DNA from: DASPKT01 sp035626475
Lineage (GTDB): Bacteria; Pseudomonadota; Alphaproteobacteria; Azospirillales; Azospirillaceae
DNA length: 44,389 nucleotides
Reading direction: 5' to 3'
Assembly (NCBI GenBank): GCA_035626475.1
Contig: DASPNP010000024.1
Location: forward strand, 1 to 44,389
Each line of letters starts with the position of its first letter. Within the stretch, counting starts at the first letter, position 1. A program made the translations under genes and the position numbers. Of this stretch, positions 7,662 through 16,751 are shown piece after piece. The notes under the pieces are model-generated. The model searched no databases. It saw only the letters and a program-made list of their open reading frames with translations, and was not told the DNA's origin.

Positions 7662-8854
7662 CACGGCGTTCCCCTCAACCCGCGGTGGCGGGCGCAGCCC
7701 TCCATGAAGCCGCGCACCACCTGGTAGAATTCCGGCACGTCCAGCAGGAAGGCGTCGTGGCCCTTGTCCGTGCCGATCTCGACGAAGCTGACGTTCGCCG
7801 CCACCGCGTTCAGCGCATGGACGACGGCGCGGGATTCCGAGGTCGGGAACAGCCAGTCGCTGCTGAAGCTGACCAGGCAGAAGCGCACCGGCGTGCCGCC
7901 GCCCGGCCCCCGGAAGGCGTTCGCCAGCGTGCCGCCATGCTCCGCCGCCAGGTCGAAATAATCCATGGCGCGGGTGATGTAGAGGTAGGAGTTGGCGTCG
8001 AACCGGTCGACGAAGGTGATGCCCTGGTGGCGCAGGTAGCTCTCCACCTGGAAATCGGCGTCGAAGCCGTAGGCGACCCGCTCCCGGTCCTGCAGGTTGC
8101 GGCCGAACTTGCGGTGCAGGGCCGCTTCCGACAGGTAGGTGATGTGCGCCGCCATGCGCGCGACCGACAGGCCGCGCACCGGCTTGGTGCCGGCCTCCAG
8201 ATAGGCGCCGCCGCGCCAGTCAGGGTCGGACATGACCGCCTGCCGGCCGACCTCGTGGAAGGCGATGTTCTGGGCGCTGTGGCGGGCGGCGGTGGCGATG
8301 GGGATGGCGGCGAAGACCCGCTCCGGGTAGCGCGCCGCCCATTGCAGCACCTGCATCCCGCCCATCGAGCCGCCGATGACGCAGAACAGCTTGTCGATGC
8401 CCAGGCTGTCGACCAGCAGCTTCTGCGCCTGCACCATGTCGCCGATGGTGATGATGGGGAAGTCCAGCGCCCAGGGGCGGCCGGTGGCGGGGTTCGGCTC
8501 CTTCGGCCCCTCGCTGCCCATGCAGCCGCCGACCACGTTGGCGCAGATGACGAAGTAGCGGTCGGTGTCCACGGGCCGCCCGGGGCCGACCATCAGCTCC
8601 CACCAGCCGGGCTTGCCGGTGACGGGGTGGGTCTCGGCCACGTACTGGTCGCCGGTCAGCGCGTGGCAGACCAGGATGGCGTTGGACCTGTCGGCATTGA
8701 GCGCGCCGTAGGTCTGGTAGGCCAGGTGGAACGGCCCCAGCGCCACGCCGCTGTCCAGCCGCATGGGCCGGTCAGCGCCCAGCAGCGCCCGGTGGCCCGG
8801 AAGCGGCCACGGCGAGGGGGGCGGCGCTGGCATGGAGGCGGTCGGCGCGGTCAT
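7661..8854 (-). CDS. metX: Homoserine O-acetyltransferase
   Basis: MetX is an alpha/beta-hydrolase-fold enzyme that acylates the hydroxyl of homoserine using acetyl-CoA (succinyl-CoA in some relatives), giving the substrate for sulfhydrylation. The 397-residue reading from ATG 8854 has the family's nucleophile elbow GGSMGGMQ with S163, plus SSDWLFP and DKGHDAFLL supplying the Asp and His of the triad, and conserved NVVGGCMGSEGP. A TTG 57 bases upstream would extend the frame but falls in the promoter region, so 8854 is preferred. A promoter-like TTGACT-17-TAGCAA precedes it. It is coupled to metW. Confidence 0.95.
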   Translation of the reverse strand: MTAPTASMPAPPPSPWPLPGHRALLGADRPMRLDSGVALGPFHLAYQTYGALNADRSNAILVCHALTGDQYVAETHPVTGKPGWWELMVGPGRPVDTDRYFVICANVVGGCMGSEGPKEPNPATGRPWALDFPIITIGDMVQAQKLLVDSLGIDKLFCVIGGSMGGMQVLQWAARYPERVFAAIPIATAARHSAQNIAFHEVGRQAVMSDPDWRGGAYLEAGTKPVRGLSVARMAAHITYLSEAALHRKFGRNLQDRERVAYGFDADFQVESYLRHQGITFVDRFDANSYLYITRAMDYFDLAAEHGGTLANAFRGPGGGTPVRFCLVSFSSDWLFPTSESRAVVHALNAVAANVSFVEIGTDKGHDAFLLDVPEFYQVVRGFMEGCARHRGLRGTP

Positions 8855-8882
8855 GGCAAGGGTGTCCCGGAGCAGGCCCGCA

Positions 8883-8911
8883 TTGCTAGGAACGGGGTAC
8901 TCCCGAGTCAA
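8883..8911 (-). promoter_or_regulatory. metX: Candidate metX promoter in the divergent region
   Basis: On the minus strand a TTGACT (8911-8906) is separated by 17 bases from TAGCAA (8888-8883), about 28 bases before the metX start. Five of six bases match the -35 consensus, but the -10 is poor. On the plus strand TTGCTT (8920-8925), 17 bases, then TACTAC (8943-8948) is a weak candidate for the chorismate mutase operon. No riboswitch fold was recognised. Confidence 0.4.
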
Positions 8912-8984
8912 CGTTTTCTTTGCTTTTGCCGGGGGCGGTGGCTACTACTTAGCTCCCCCCGACGGACCCATCCGGCAGCCCCCG

Positions 8985-9848
8985 ATGTCATCCAAGACGC
9001 CGACGATTGAGGCCCTGCGCCGCGAGATCGACGAGATCGACGACGCGATGCATGACCTCATCATGCGTCGCGCCGAGGTGGTGCGGAAGATCGCGCAGAC
9101 CAAGGCGTCGGACCGGCCGATCTTCCGGCCCGGCCGCGAGGCGGAGATCCTGCGCCGGCTGGCGGCCCGCCACCGCGGCCCCTTCCCGGTGACGGCCCTG
9201 GCCCGGGTCTGGCGCGAGCTGATCTCGGCCTATACCCGCCTGCAGGGCCCCTTCGCCGTCGCCGTCTTCGCGCCGGAGGAGAGCCGGGGCTACTGGGACA
9301 TCGCCCGCGACCATTACGGCAGCTTCACGCCGATGCAGGCGGTGAACTCGCCGGTGGGCGTGCTGCGCGCGCTGGCCGACGGCAGCGCCCAGGTCGGCGT
9401 CGTGCCCTGGCCGGAAGAGGACGAGAACGACCCCTGGTGGCGCTATCTCCTGTCGGAGGACGCCAAGTCGCCGCGCATCGTCGCGCGGCTGCCCTTCTGC
9501 GGCACGGGCAACGGCCGGATCGAGAATGGCGACGCGCTGGCGGTGGCCTGCGTGCCGTTCGAGCCCACGGGCGACGACCACACGCTGCTGGGCCTCGAGC
9601 TGGCCGGCGACGTCAGCCGCGGCCGGCTGAAGGACATGCTGGAGGCCTCCGGCCTGCAGGCCAGCCAGTACCGCACCTACCATCTGCCGGGCGGCGGCTC
9701 GGTCCATCTGGTCGAGGTGGAGAGCTTCGTCGACGGCGCCGACCCGCGCCTGGGCGTGCTGGCGCAGCGGCTGGGCGACGCGCTGGTGCGCTGCGTGCCC
9801 GTGGGCGTCTATGCCACGCCGCTGGCGGCGGACCATCGCCGGGGCTGA
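8985..9848 (+). CDS. Chorismate mutase with degenerate prephenate-dehydratase-like/ACT-like tail
   Basis: The 287-residue protein starts at ATG 8985 (MSSKTPTIEALRREIDEID). Residues 1-85 are an AroQ-class chorismate mutase: LRREIDEID, R28/R29, ARVWRELISAY. The rest looks like the first lobe of a prephenate dehydratase (VAVFAPEES, then VGVLRALADGSAQVGVVPWP), but the second lobe and its TRF catalytic motif are missing. It ends in an ACT-like segment (DDHTLLGLELAGDVSRG, RTYHLPGGGSVHLVEVESF). I infer it makes prephenate for hisC and tyrA downstream and may sense an aromatic amino acid, but does not dehydrate prephenate. The full P-protein is about 100 residues longer. Confidence 0.88.
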   Translation: MSSKTPTIEALRREIDEIDDAMHDLIMRRAEVVRKIAQTKASDRPIFRPGREAEILRRLAARHRGPFPVTALARVWRELISAYTRLQGPFAVAVFAPEESRGYWDIARDHYGSFTPMQAVNSPVGVLRALADGSAQVGVVPWPEEDENDPWWRYLLSEDAKSPRIVARLPFCGTGNGRIENGDALAVACVPFEPTGDDHTLLGLELAGDVSRGRLKDMLEASGLQASQYRTYHLPGGGSVHLVEVESFVDGADPRLGVLAQRLGDALVRCVPVGVYATPLAADHRRG

Positions 9849-9910
9849 GCGCCCCGCCCCCTCCGCTCCCCGCCGCTCACGTTCCCTGTTCCAGTACCAG
9901 TGAGGTCGCC

Positions 9911-11008
9911 ATGACCGGCCCCGTTCCCAATCCCGGCATCCTGGACATCGCCCCCTATATCGGCGGCGAGTCCCACGCGCCCGGCGCCGGCCGGCTGATC
10001 CGTCTCGCCTCCAACGAGGGCGCGCTGGGGCCGAGCCCGAAGGCGATGGAGGCATACCGGTCCGGGTCGGAGAGCATCCACCGCTACCCCGACGGCGGCT
10101 CCGGCGCGCTCCGCGAGGGGCTGGCGCGGCGCTGGGGGCTGGACGCGGCGCGCATCGTCTGCGGCGCCGGCTCGGACGAGATGCTGCAGCTGCTGGCCAA
10201 GTGCTACGCCGCGCCGGGCGACGAGGTGCTGTACAGCCGCCACGGCTTCCTGGTCTACCCGATCGCCGCCAAGGCCGCCGGCGCGACGCCCGTGGCCGCG
10301 CCCGAGACCGGCCTGCGCACCGATGTCGACCAGATGCTGGCGCATGTCACCGAGCGCACCCGCATCGTCTTCGTCGCCAACCCGAACAACCCGACCGGCA
10401 GCTACATCTCCAAGGCGGAGATGGAGCGGCTGCATGCCGGCCTGCCGCCCCACGTGCTGCTGGTGATCGACGCCGCCTATGCCGAGTATGTCGACGCGCC
10501 CGACTACAGCGACGGGGCCGAGTTGGTGGAGCGGCACGCCAACGTCGTGATGACCCGCACCTTCTCCAAGATCTACGCGCTGGGCGGCATGCGGCTGGGC
10601 TGGGCCTACTGCCCCGCCGCCGTGGCCGACGTGCTGAACCGGACCCGCGGGCCCTTCAACGTCTCCAGCGCCGCCCAGGCGGCTGGCTTGGCGGCGCTGG
10701 AGGATGAGGATTTCATCGAGCGCAGCCGCCGCCACAATGCGGAGTGGCGGCAATGGTTCACCGACCGGCTGCGGCAGGACGGCTTCACCGTCCACCCGTC
10801 GGTCGGCAACTTCGTGCTGGTCTCCCTCAAGGACCTGCCCGCCGGCAGGAACGACGCAGAGGGCGCGCGCCAGCACCTGAAGTCGCGCGGCATCCTGGTG
10901 CGCCAGATGGGTGGCTACGGCCTGCCCGATTCCTTGCGCATCACCATAGGGCTGGAGGCGGAGATGCGCGCCGTCGCCGAGGCGCTGGCCGAGTGGGTGA
11001 GGGGATGA
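9911..11008 (+). CDS. hisC: HisC-like (histidinol-phosphate/aromatic) aminotransferase
   Basis: The 365-residue PLP-dependent fold-type I enzyme starts at ATG 9911 with GAGG upstream. It shows the HisC features: LASNEGALGPSPKA near the N terminus, NPNNPTGS, a D-x-AYAEY motif, and the PLP lysine K220 in TFSKIYALGG, followed by RLGWAYC. HisC enzymes transfer amino groups to imidazole acetol phosphate, and many also act on phenylpyruvate, hydroxyphenylpyruvate or prephenate. Placement between chorismate mutase and tyrA argues for an aromatic amino-acid role, possibly as a second hisC copy. Its stop overlaps the tyrA start by four bases. Confidence 0.92.
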   Translation: MTGPVPNPGILDIAPYIGGESHAPGAGRLIRLASNEGALGPSPKAMEAYRSGSESIHRYPDGGSGALREGLARRWGLDAARIVCGAGSDEMLQLLAKCYAAPGDEVLYSRHGFLVYPIAAKAAGATPVAAPETGLRTDVDQMLAHVTERTRIVFVANPNNPTGSYISKAEMERLHAGLPPHVLLVIDAAYAEYVDAPDYSDGAELVERHANVVMTRTFSKIYALGGMRLGWAYCPAAVADVLNRTRGPFNVSSAAQAAGLAALEDEDFIERSRRHNAEWRQWFTDRLRQDGFTVHPSVGNFVLVSLKDLPAGRNDAEGARQHLKSRGILVRQMGGYGLPDSLRITIGLEAEMRAVAEALAEWVRG

Positions 11009-11907
11009 GCGCCGCCGGCGGGAAGGCGCCCCTGTTCCGCCGCGTCTGCCTGGTCGGGCTGGGGCTGATCGGCTCGTCGCTGGCGCGCTGCCTGAAGGCC
11101 GACGGCGCCCTGGCCGGGACGGTGGTGGCGGCCGACGCCAGCGCCTTCGTCCGCGCCCGGGTGTTGGAGCTGGGCATCGCCGACGCGGCGTTCGAGGATC
11201 CGGCGGAGGCCGTGCGCGGCTGCGACCTGGTCATCCTCTGCACGCCCATCGGCACCTTCGCCGAGCTGGGCGCCCGCATCGGGCCGGCTCTCGAGCCCGG
11301 CTGCACCCTGTCGGACGTGGGCTCGGTGAAGCAGGCGGCGCTGCGCGACCTGGGGCCGCATCTGCCCGAGGGCGTGCATCTGGTGCCCGGCCACCCCATT
11401 GCCGGCACCGAGCATTCCGGCCCCGACGCCGGCTTCAAGGATTTGTTCCAGGGCCGCTGGTGCATCCTGACCCCGCCGCCGGGCACCGACCCGGCCGCCA
11501 CGGAGCGGGTGGCGGAGCTGTGGCGCCGCTGCGGCTCGCAGATCGAGGTGATGGAGGCCGCGCACCATGACCGGGTGCTGGCCATCACCTCGCACCTGCC
11601 GCACCTGATCGCCTACACCATCGTCGGCACGGCGGCGGACCTGGAGGAGGACACCAAGTCCGAGGTGATCCGCTTCTCCGCCTCGGGTTTCCGCGACTTC
11701 ACCCGCATCGCCGCCAGCGATCCGGTCATGTGGCGCGACATCTTCCTGAACAACCGCGAGGCGGTGCTGGAGATCGTGCAGCGCTTCACCGAGGACCTGA
11801 CGGCGCTCCAGCGCAACATCCGCCGGGGCGAGGGGGAGGAGCTGTTCGACCTCTTCACCCGCACCCGCGCCATCCGCCGCTCGATCATCGACGCCCGCCA
11901 GGCGTGA
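11005..11907 (+). CDS. tyrA: Prephenate/arogenate dehydrogenase
   Basis: The 300-residue enzyme starts at ATG 11005 inside the hisC stop (ATGA). The nucleotide-binding motif GLGLIGSS lies at residues 18-25. Other TyrA landmarks are CTPIGTF, SDVGSVK, GHPIAGTEHSG (with the catalytic His), and TSHLPHLIAY. It oxidatively decarboxylates prephenate or arogenate to the tyrosine precursor with NAD(P). The arrangement chorismate mutase-hisC-tyrA, divergent from metX, is one I recognise from other alphaproteobacteria. No C-terminal ACT domain is present, so feedback control may sit elsewhere, for instance on the ACT-like tail of the first gene. Confidence 0.94.
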   Translation: MSAAGGKAPLFRRVCLVGLGLIGSSLARCLKADGALAGTVVAADASAFVRARVLELGIADAAFEDPAEAVRGCDLVILCTPIGTFAELGARIGPALEPGCTLSDVGSVKQAALRDLGPHLPEGVHLVPGHPIAGTEHSGPDAGFKDLFQGRWCILTPPPGTDPAATERVAELWRRCGSQIEVMEAAHHDRVLAITSHLPHLIAYTIVGTAADLEEDTKSEVIRFSASGFRDFTRIAASDPVMWRDIFLNNREAVLEIVQRFTEDLTALQRNIRRGEGEELFDLFTRTRAIRRSIIDARQA

Positions 11908-11964
11908 GCGGGACCGGGGCGGTTCGGCCCACCGGCCGCCCACCCGACCGACGGTGCCATGGTT

Positions 11965-12046
11965 CGTAGGTCGCATGGAGGCGGAGCCGTGATGCGACAT
12001 CCCGGCCTGATCATGTCGCATTGCGCTGCGCTCCATGCGACCTGCG
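11965..12046. repeat. Dispersed palindromic repeat, family B copy 1
   Basis: This is an 82-bp inverted repeat with a left arm CGTAGGTCGCATGGAGGCGG and a right arm containing CTCCATGCGACCTGCGG. Related copies are at 22766-22849 and 44268-44348. The remaining gap up to the opp operon (12047-12382) is less GC-rich than the surrounding genes. It holds a TTGACA at 12316 without a good -10, and no convincing gene. Confidence 0.9.
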
Positions 12047-12382
12047 GCGCTAAGCATCCGACATCCCAGCACTTTCGCGTTCTGTTCGCGGATGCCAAGT
12101 CCAAGCGCGCCGGAACTGGCGCTTGGGCGCGCTGCCCTTGGGTCCGGCAAAAGGCCCGGAAGTAGTAGGGGCTTCCGCCTGTCCGCTCCATTAACCATTG
12201 CTTGGCTGCAGGTTTGAAAGCAAACGCCGAAAGTTTCAAGGCGGGCGCGTGGGCTTTCCCTGTATTACCGGGCGCGGCATCGGGCCGCAATATTCCGAAC
12301 CGTCTCACCATACCGTTGACAGGAACGACGAATTCACAGAAAGGTCATGGCCGAGCCGTACGGGTTGCGCCCGACGATCCTT

Positions 12383-12419
12383 AAGGAGGCGCACGGCGAT
12401 GAGGGTTTCCCGCTCATGA
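12383..12419 (+). promoter_or_regulatory. Strong Shine-Dalgarno and six-codon leader ORF before oppB
   Basis: AAGGAGG at 12383-12389 is an ideal ribosome-binding site, but it sits 26 bases from the likely oppB start. Nine bases after it, ATG 12399 opens a six-codon frame (MRVSRS) whose TGA at 12417-12419 overlaps the oppB ATGATG. Ribosomes probably load on the mini-ORF and reinitiate at oppB. Alternatively oppB starts at an upstream in-frame ATG (12347) with a weaker site. Confidence 0.45.
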
Positions 12420-13339
12420 TGTCCTATGCAGTCCGGCGCCTGCTGGAAGCCATACCGACGCTTCTGGTGATCGTCGCCCTTGCCTTCTTCCTGATGCACG
12501 CCGCTCCCGGCGGGCCGTTCGATTCCGAGCGCGCCCTGCCGCCGGAGATCGAGGCGAACCTGAAGAAGGCCTACAATCTCGACCAGCCGGTCCCCATCCA
12601 GTTCGTGCTGTACCTGAAGGATGCGCTGCAGGGCGATTTCGGCCCCAGCTTCACCTACAAGGACTTCACGGTCTCCGAGCTGATCGGCACCGGCTTCCCC
12701 GTCTCCATGCGCCTGGGCCTGACCGCCATCGCGCTCGCGGTCGTCATCGGCTGCGCGCTGGGCGTGCTGGCGGCGATGCGGCAGAACAGCCGGGCCGACT
12801 ACGGCGTCATGGGCGTGGCGATGGTGGGCATCACCATCCCGAACTTCGTGATGGCGCCGCTGCTGACCCTGGTCTTCGGCATCTATCTGGGCTGGCTGCC
12901 GGTGGCGGGCTGGGGCGACGGGTCGCTGCAGTACCTGCTGCTGCCGGTGGTGGCGCTGGCGCTGCCGCAGATCGCCATCATCTCGCGCCTGACCCGCGGC
13001 GGCATGATCGAGGTGCTGCGCTCCAACTTCGTGCGCACCGCCCACGCCAAGGGCCTGCCGGAGCGGACCATCATCGTGCGCCACACGCTGCGGGCGGCGC
13101 TGCTGCCGGTCGTCAGCTATCTGGGCCCGGCCATCGCCGGCCTGGTGACGGGCTCGGTCGTGATCGAGCAGATCTTCGGCCTGCCCGGGATCGGCCGCTA
13201 CTTCGTCCAGGGCGCGATCAACCGCGACTACACGCTGGTCATGGGCACCGTCATCACCTACGGCACCCTGATCGTCTTCATGAACCTCCTCGTCGATCTG
13301 GTCTACGGCCTGATGGACCCGCGGGTACGGTACGACTGA
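12416..13339 (+). CDS. oppB: Di/oligopeptide ABC transporter permease, OppB type
   Basis: The 307-residue inner-membrane permease has the family's N terminus (MMSYAVRRLLEAIPTLL), an APGGPF loop, about six membrane spans, the EAA-type cytoplasmic loop (RTAHAKGLPERTIIVRHTLRAALLP, shown here as its key span) and the ending DLVYGLMDPRVRYD. It forms the channel with OppC for import of peptides or related solutes. The substrate cannot be read from the sequence (nickel, glutathione and opine importers share the fold). The stop overlaps the oppC start by one base. An upstream ATG at 12347 would add 23 residues. Confidence 0.9.
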   Translation: MMSYAVRRLLEAIPTLLVIVALAFFLMHAAPGGPFDSERALPPEIEANLKKAYNLDQPVPIQFVLYLKDALQGDFGPSFTYKDFTVSELIGTGFPVSMRLGLTAIALAVVIGCALGVLAAMRQNSRADYGVMGVAMVGITIPNFVMAPLLTLVFGIYLGWLPVAGWGDGSLQYLLLPVVALALPQIAIISRLTRGGMIEVLRSNFVRTAHAKGLPERTIIVRHTLRAALLPVVSYLGPAIAGLVTGSVVIEQIFGLPGIGRYFVQGAINRDYTLVMGTVITYGTLIVFMNLLVDLVYGLMDPRVRYD

Positions 13340-14262
13340 TGGCACACGACATCACCTCGGGCGCCGCGCGCGCCCAGATCATCGAGAAGGCGGCCCAGAT
13401 CTCCGAGGAGGTCCAGGGCCGCTCCCTCTGGCAGGACGCCCGCCGCCGCCTGTTCGGCAACAAGGCGGCCGTGGTCAGCATGGTCATCCTGGGCATCATC
13501 TCCCTGATGGCCCTGTTCGCGCCGCTGCTGAGCCCGCACGACTACGACGCCGTCTACTGGGACTACATCGCGGTGCCGCCGCAGATGGAGAACAGCCACT
13601 GGTTCGGCACCGACGCCAACGGCCGCGACATGTTCATCCGCACGCTCTACGGCGCGCGGGTGTCGCTGATGGTCGGCATCGTGACCACCTTCGTGGCGCT
13701 CATCATCGGCGTCGCCTACGGCGCCGTCGCCGGTTATGTCGGCGGCCGGGTCGACAATCTGATGATGCGCTTCGTCGACGTGCTCTACTCCATGCCGCTG
13801 ATGTTCTTCGTGATCATCCTGGTGGTGGTGTTCGGCCGCAACATCCTGCTGGTCTTCGCCGCCATCGGCTGCGTCGAGTGGCTGACCATGGCGCGCATCG
13901 TGCGCGGCCAGACCCTGTCGGTGAAGCGCAAGGAGTACATCGAGGCGGCCCGCGCCGCCGGCGTCTCCAACGCCTCCATCGTGCGCCGCCACATCATCCC
14001 GAACGTCATCGGCCCGGTCATCGTCTTCATGACGCTGCTGGTGCCCGTCGTGATCCTGGTGGAGAGCTTCCTCTCCTTCCTCGGCCTCGGCGTGCAGGAG
14101 CCCATGACCAGCTGGGGCGTGCTGATCTCCGAGGGCGCCAGCCAGATGGAGAACGCGCCGCACATGCTGATCTTCCCGGCCGTGTTCCTGGCCGTGACGC
14201 TGTTCTGCTTCAACTTCATCGGCGACGGTCTGCGCGACGCGCTCGACCCGAAGGACCGCTAA
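13339..14262 (+). CDS. oppC: Di/oligopeptide ABC transporter permease, OppC type
   Basis: The 307-residue partner permease has a long cytoplasmic N terminus (about 45 residues) with the OppC-type region SLWQDARRRLFGNKAAVVS, then a periplasmic segment NSHWFGTDANGRDMF. Five or six spans follow, with the coupling loop KEYIEAARAAGVSNASIVRR, which contacts the ATPases. The FLSFLGLGVQEPMTSWG stretch is diagnostic of the family. It starts at the A of the oppB TGA. It is the second gene of an oppB-C-D-F operon with no binding-protein gene in the window. Confidence 0.93.
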   Translation: MAHDITSGAARAQIIEKAAQISEEVQGRSLWQDARRRLFGNKAAVVSMVILGIISLMALFAPLLSPHDYDAVYWDYIAVPPQMENSHWFGTDANGRDMFIRTLYGARVSLMVGIVTTFVALIIGVAYGAVAGYVGGRVDNLMMRFVDVLYSMPLMFFVIILVVVFGRNILLVFAAIGCVEWLTMARIVRGQTLSVKRKEYIEAARAAGVSNASIVRRHIIPNVIGPVIVFMTLLVPVVILVESFLSFLGLGVQEPMTSWGVLISEGASQMENAPHMLIFPAVFLAVTLFCFNFIGDGLRDALDPKDR

Positions 14263-14263
14263 G

Positions 14264-15298
14264 ATGACCGCCGTTCTCGAAGTCCGCGACCTCCAGGTCC
14301 GCTTCTCCACGCCCGACGGCGAGGTTTCCGCCGTCAACGGCGTCAGCTTCGACGTGCACGAGAGCGAGTGCATCGGCATCGTCGGCGAGTCCGGCTCGGG
14401 CAAGAGCCAGCTCTTCATGGCGATCATGGGCCTGCTCGCCAAGAACGGCCGCGCGCTCGGCTCCGCCAAGTACCGCGGCACCGAGCTGGTCGGCATGCCG
14501 GTGAAGGAGCTGAACAAGATCCGCGGCGACAAGCTCGCCATGATCTTCCAGGACAGCATGACCTCGCTGACGCCGCACCTGAAGATCGGCCGGCAGATGA
14601 CCGAGGTGCTGCAGGAGCACAAGGGCATGGGCGACGCGGACAGCCGCGCCCGCGCGCTCGACATGCTGAACCTGGTGCGCATCCCCGAGGCCGCCCGCCG
14701 GCTGGAGCAGTACCCGCACGAGCTGTCGGGCGGCATGCGCCAGCGCATCATGATCGCCATGGCCCTGCTGTGCGAGCCGGAGCTGCTGATCGCCGACGAG
14801 CCGACCACCGCGCTGGACGTGACGGTGCAGGCGCAGATCCTGGAGCTGATGTCGGTCCTGAAGCGCGAGACCAAGGCCGCCATCGTGCTGATCACGCACG
14901 ACCTCGGCACGGTCGCAGGATTGTGCGACCGGGTGCAGGTCATGTATGGCGGGCGCTTCATGGAGACGGGCGACGTCCGCCAGATCTTCTACGATCCGCA
15001 GCACCCCTACACCAAGGGCCTGCTGAACTCGATGCCGCGCCTGACCGAGGACCGCCGGCACAGCCTCTACGCCATCCCGGGCCAGCCGCCGAACCTGCAG
15101 CGCCTGCCGCCGGGCTGCCCCTTCCAGGAGCGCTGCGAGTACGTGCACGAGCGCTGCGTCTCCGAGCTGCCGGTGCTGGCCGAGGCGCGGCCGGGCCAGA
15201 ACAAGGCCTGCCACCTGGTCAGCCTGGACCAGCCCGTGACCGATCCGTCCCGTCCCTCCGTCCCGGTCCAGCCGCGCGTTCCCGCGTCGGCGGCCTGA
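14264..15298 (+). CDS. oppD: Di/oligopeptide ABC transporter ATPase, OppD type
   Basis: The 344-residue ATPase shows Walker A GESGSGKSQL, the ABC signature LSGGMRQR, Walker B LLIADEPTTALDVT and a switch histidine in LITHDLGTVAG. The C-terminal oligopeptide-transporter extension has the cysteine pattern GCPFQERC, C and C typical of OppD/DppD, known to bind an iron-sulfur cluster in some members. It powers import together with OppF. The start has AAGGA upstream, one base after the oppC stop. The serine-rich tail after about residue 325 is variable in the family. Confidence 0.93.
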   Translation: MTAVLEVRDLQVRFSTPDGEVSAVNGVSFDVHESECIGIVGESGSGKSQLFMAIMGLLAKNGRALGSAKYRGTELVGMPVKELNKIRGDKLAMIFQDSMTSLTPHLKIGRQMTEVLQEHKGMGDADSRARALDMLNLVRIPEAARRLEQYPHELSGGMRQRIMIAMALLCEPELLIADEPTTALDVTVQAQILELMSVLKRETKAAIVLITHDLGTVAGLCDRVQVMYGGRFMETGDVRQIFYDPQHPYTKGLLNSMPRLTEDRRHSLYAIPGQPPNLQRLPPGCPFQERCEYVHERCVSELPVLAEARPGQNKACHLVSLDQPVTDPSRPSVPVQPRVPASAA

Positions 15299-15307
15299 GG
15301 TAGCGCG

Positions 15308-16312
<1,005 letters not shown>

Positions 16313-16330
16313 GGGGTTGGGTTTAGGATA

Positions 16331-16359
16331 AGGCGCCCTCCGGGGCGCCTTTTTCTTTT
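16331..16359 (+). terminator. Intrinsic terminator of the opp operon
   Basis: The stem AGGCGCCC (16331-16338) pairs with GGGCGCCT (16343-16350) around a TCCG tetraloop and is followed by TTTTCTTTT. This is one of the clearest Rho-independent terminators in the window. Confidence 0.92.
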
Positions 16360-16388
16360 GGGGGCCGTGAGATCGCTAATTTCCCAAC

Positions 16389-16661
16389 CCGTCATCCCGG
16401 CGCAGGCCGCGACCCAGGGGTTGCAGCCATGCACCGCCGATGAAGCGGCGGGGTTGGGACGTGGTGCGTCCTTCGACAAGCTCCAGGATGAGGGATGGTG
16501 GATGCCAGGCACTCCTCGCTCCTAGGCCATTGGGAGCAGCTAAATCATCCTCATCCTGAGCCTGTCGAAGGACGCACAGCAGCAACGCTGCCTTTCCCAC
16601 CCTCTCCGAAAGCCGGATAGCACGCTCATTACCTGGGTCCCCGCCTCCGCGGGGATGACGG
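16389..16661. repeat. Dispersed repeat family A copy 2, interrupted by family C
   Basis: The left arm of family A (16389-16450) and a shorter right arm (16630-16661, CCTGGGTCCCCGCC to GGGATGACGG) are separated by a complete family C palindrome at 16464-16577. The right arm lacks the GCTGCAACCC part seen in intact copies. The segment fills the gap between the opp terminator and the next gene. Confidence 0.75.
16464..16577. repeat. Dispersed palindromic repeat, family C copy 1 (nested in A)
   Basis: The arms GTGCGTCCTTCGACAAGCTC and GAGCCTGTCGAAGGACGCAC flank a loop containing GCCAGGCACTCC and GGGAGCAGCTAAATC. A second copy in the opposite orientation is at 22867-22987 and shares both loop motifs. 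Confidence 0.88.
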
Positions 16662-16751
16662 GGCATTGCATGCTCCCGTCGCCTTTCCCCTGACTCCGCC
16701 GCCCCTCCCGGTGTACGCTGTCCCGCAACCACAGGGACACGCCCCCGCCAC

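Noticed and set aside
8855..8984. Possible SAM-II riboswitch before metX
   Set aside because: The likely leader is only about 28 bases if the TTGACT promoter is right, and the SAM-II pseudoknot pairing was not found.
12316..12344. TTGACA as the opp operon promoter
   Set aside because: The -35 is perfect, but the bases 17 later (GAAAGG) do not resemble a -10; kept only as a remark.
13303..14961. Long antisense frame opposite oppC and oppD
   Set aside because: It covers two clear transporter genes and has no recognisable protein features.
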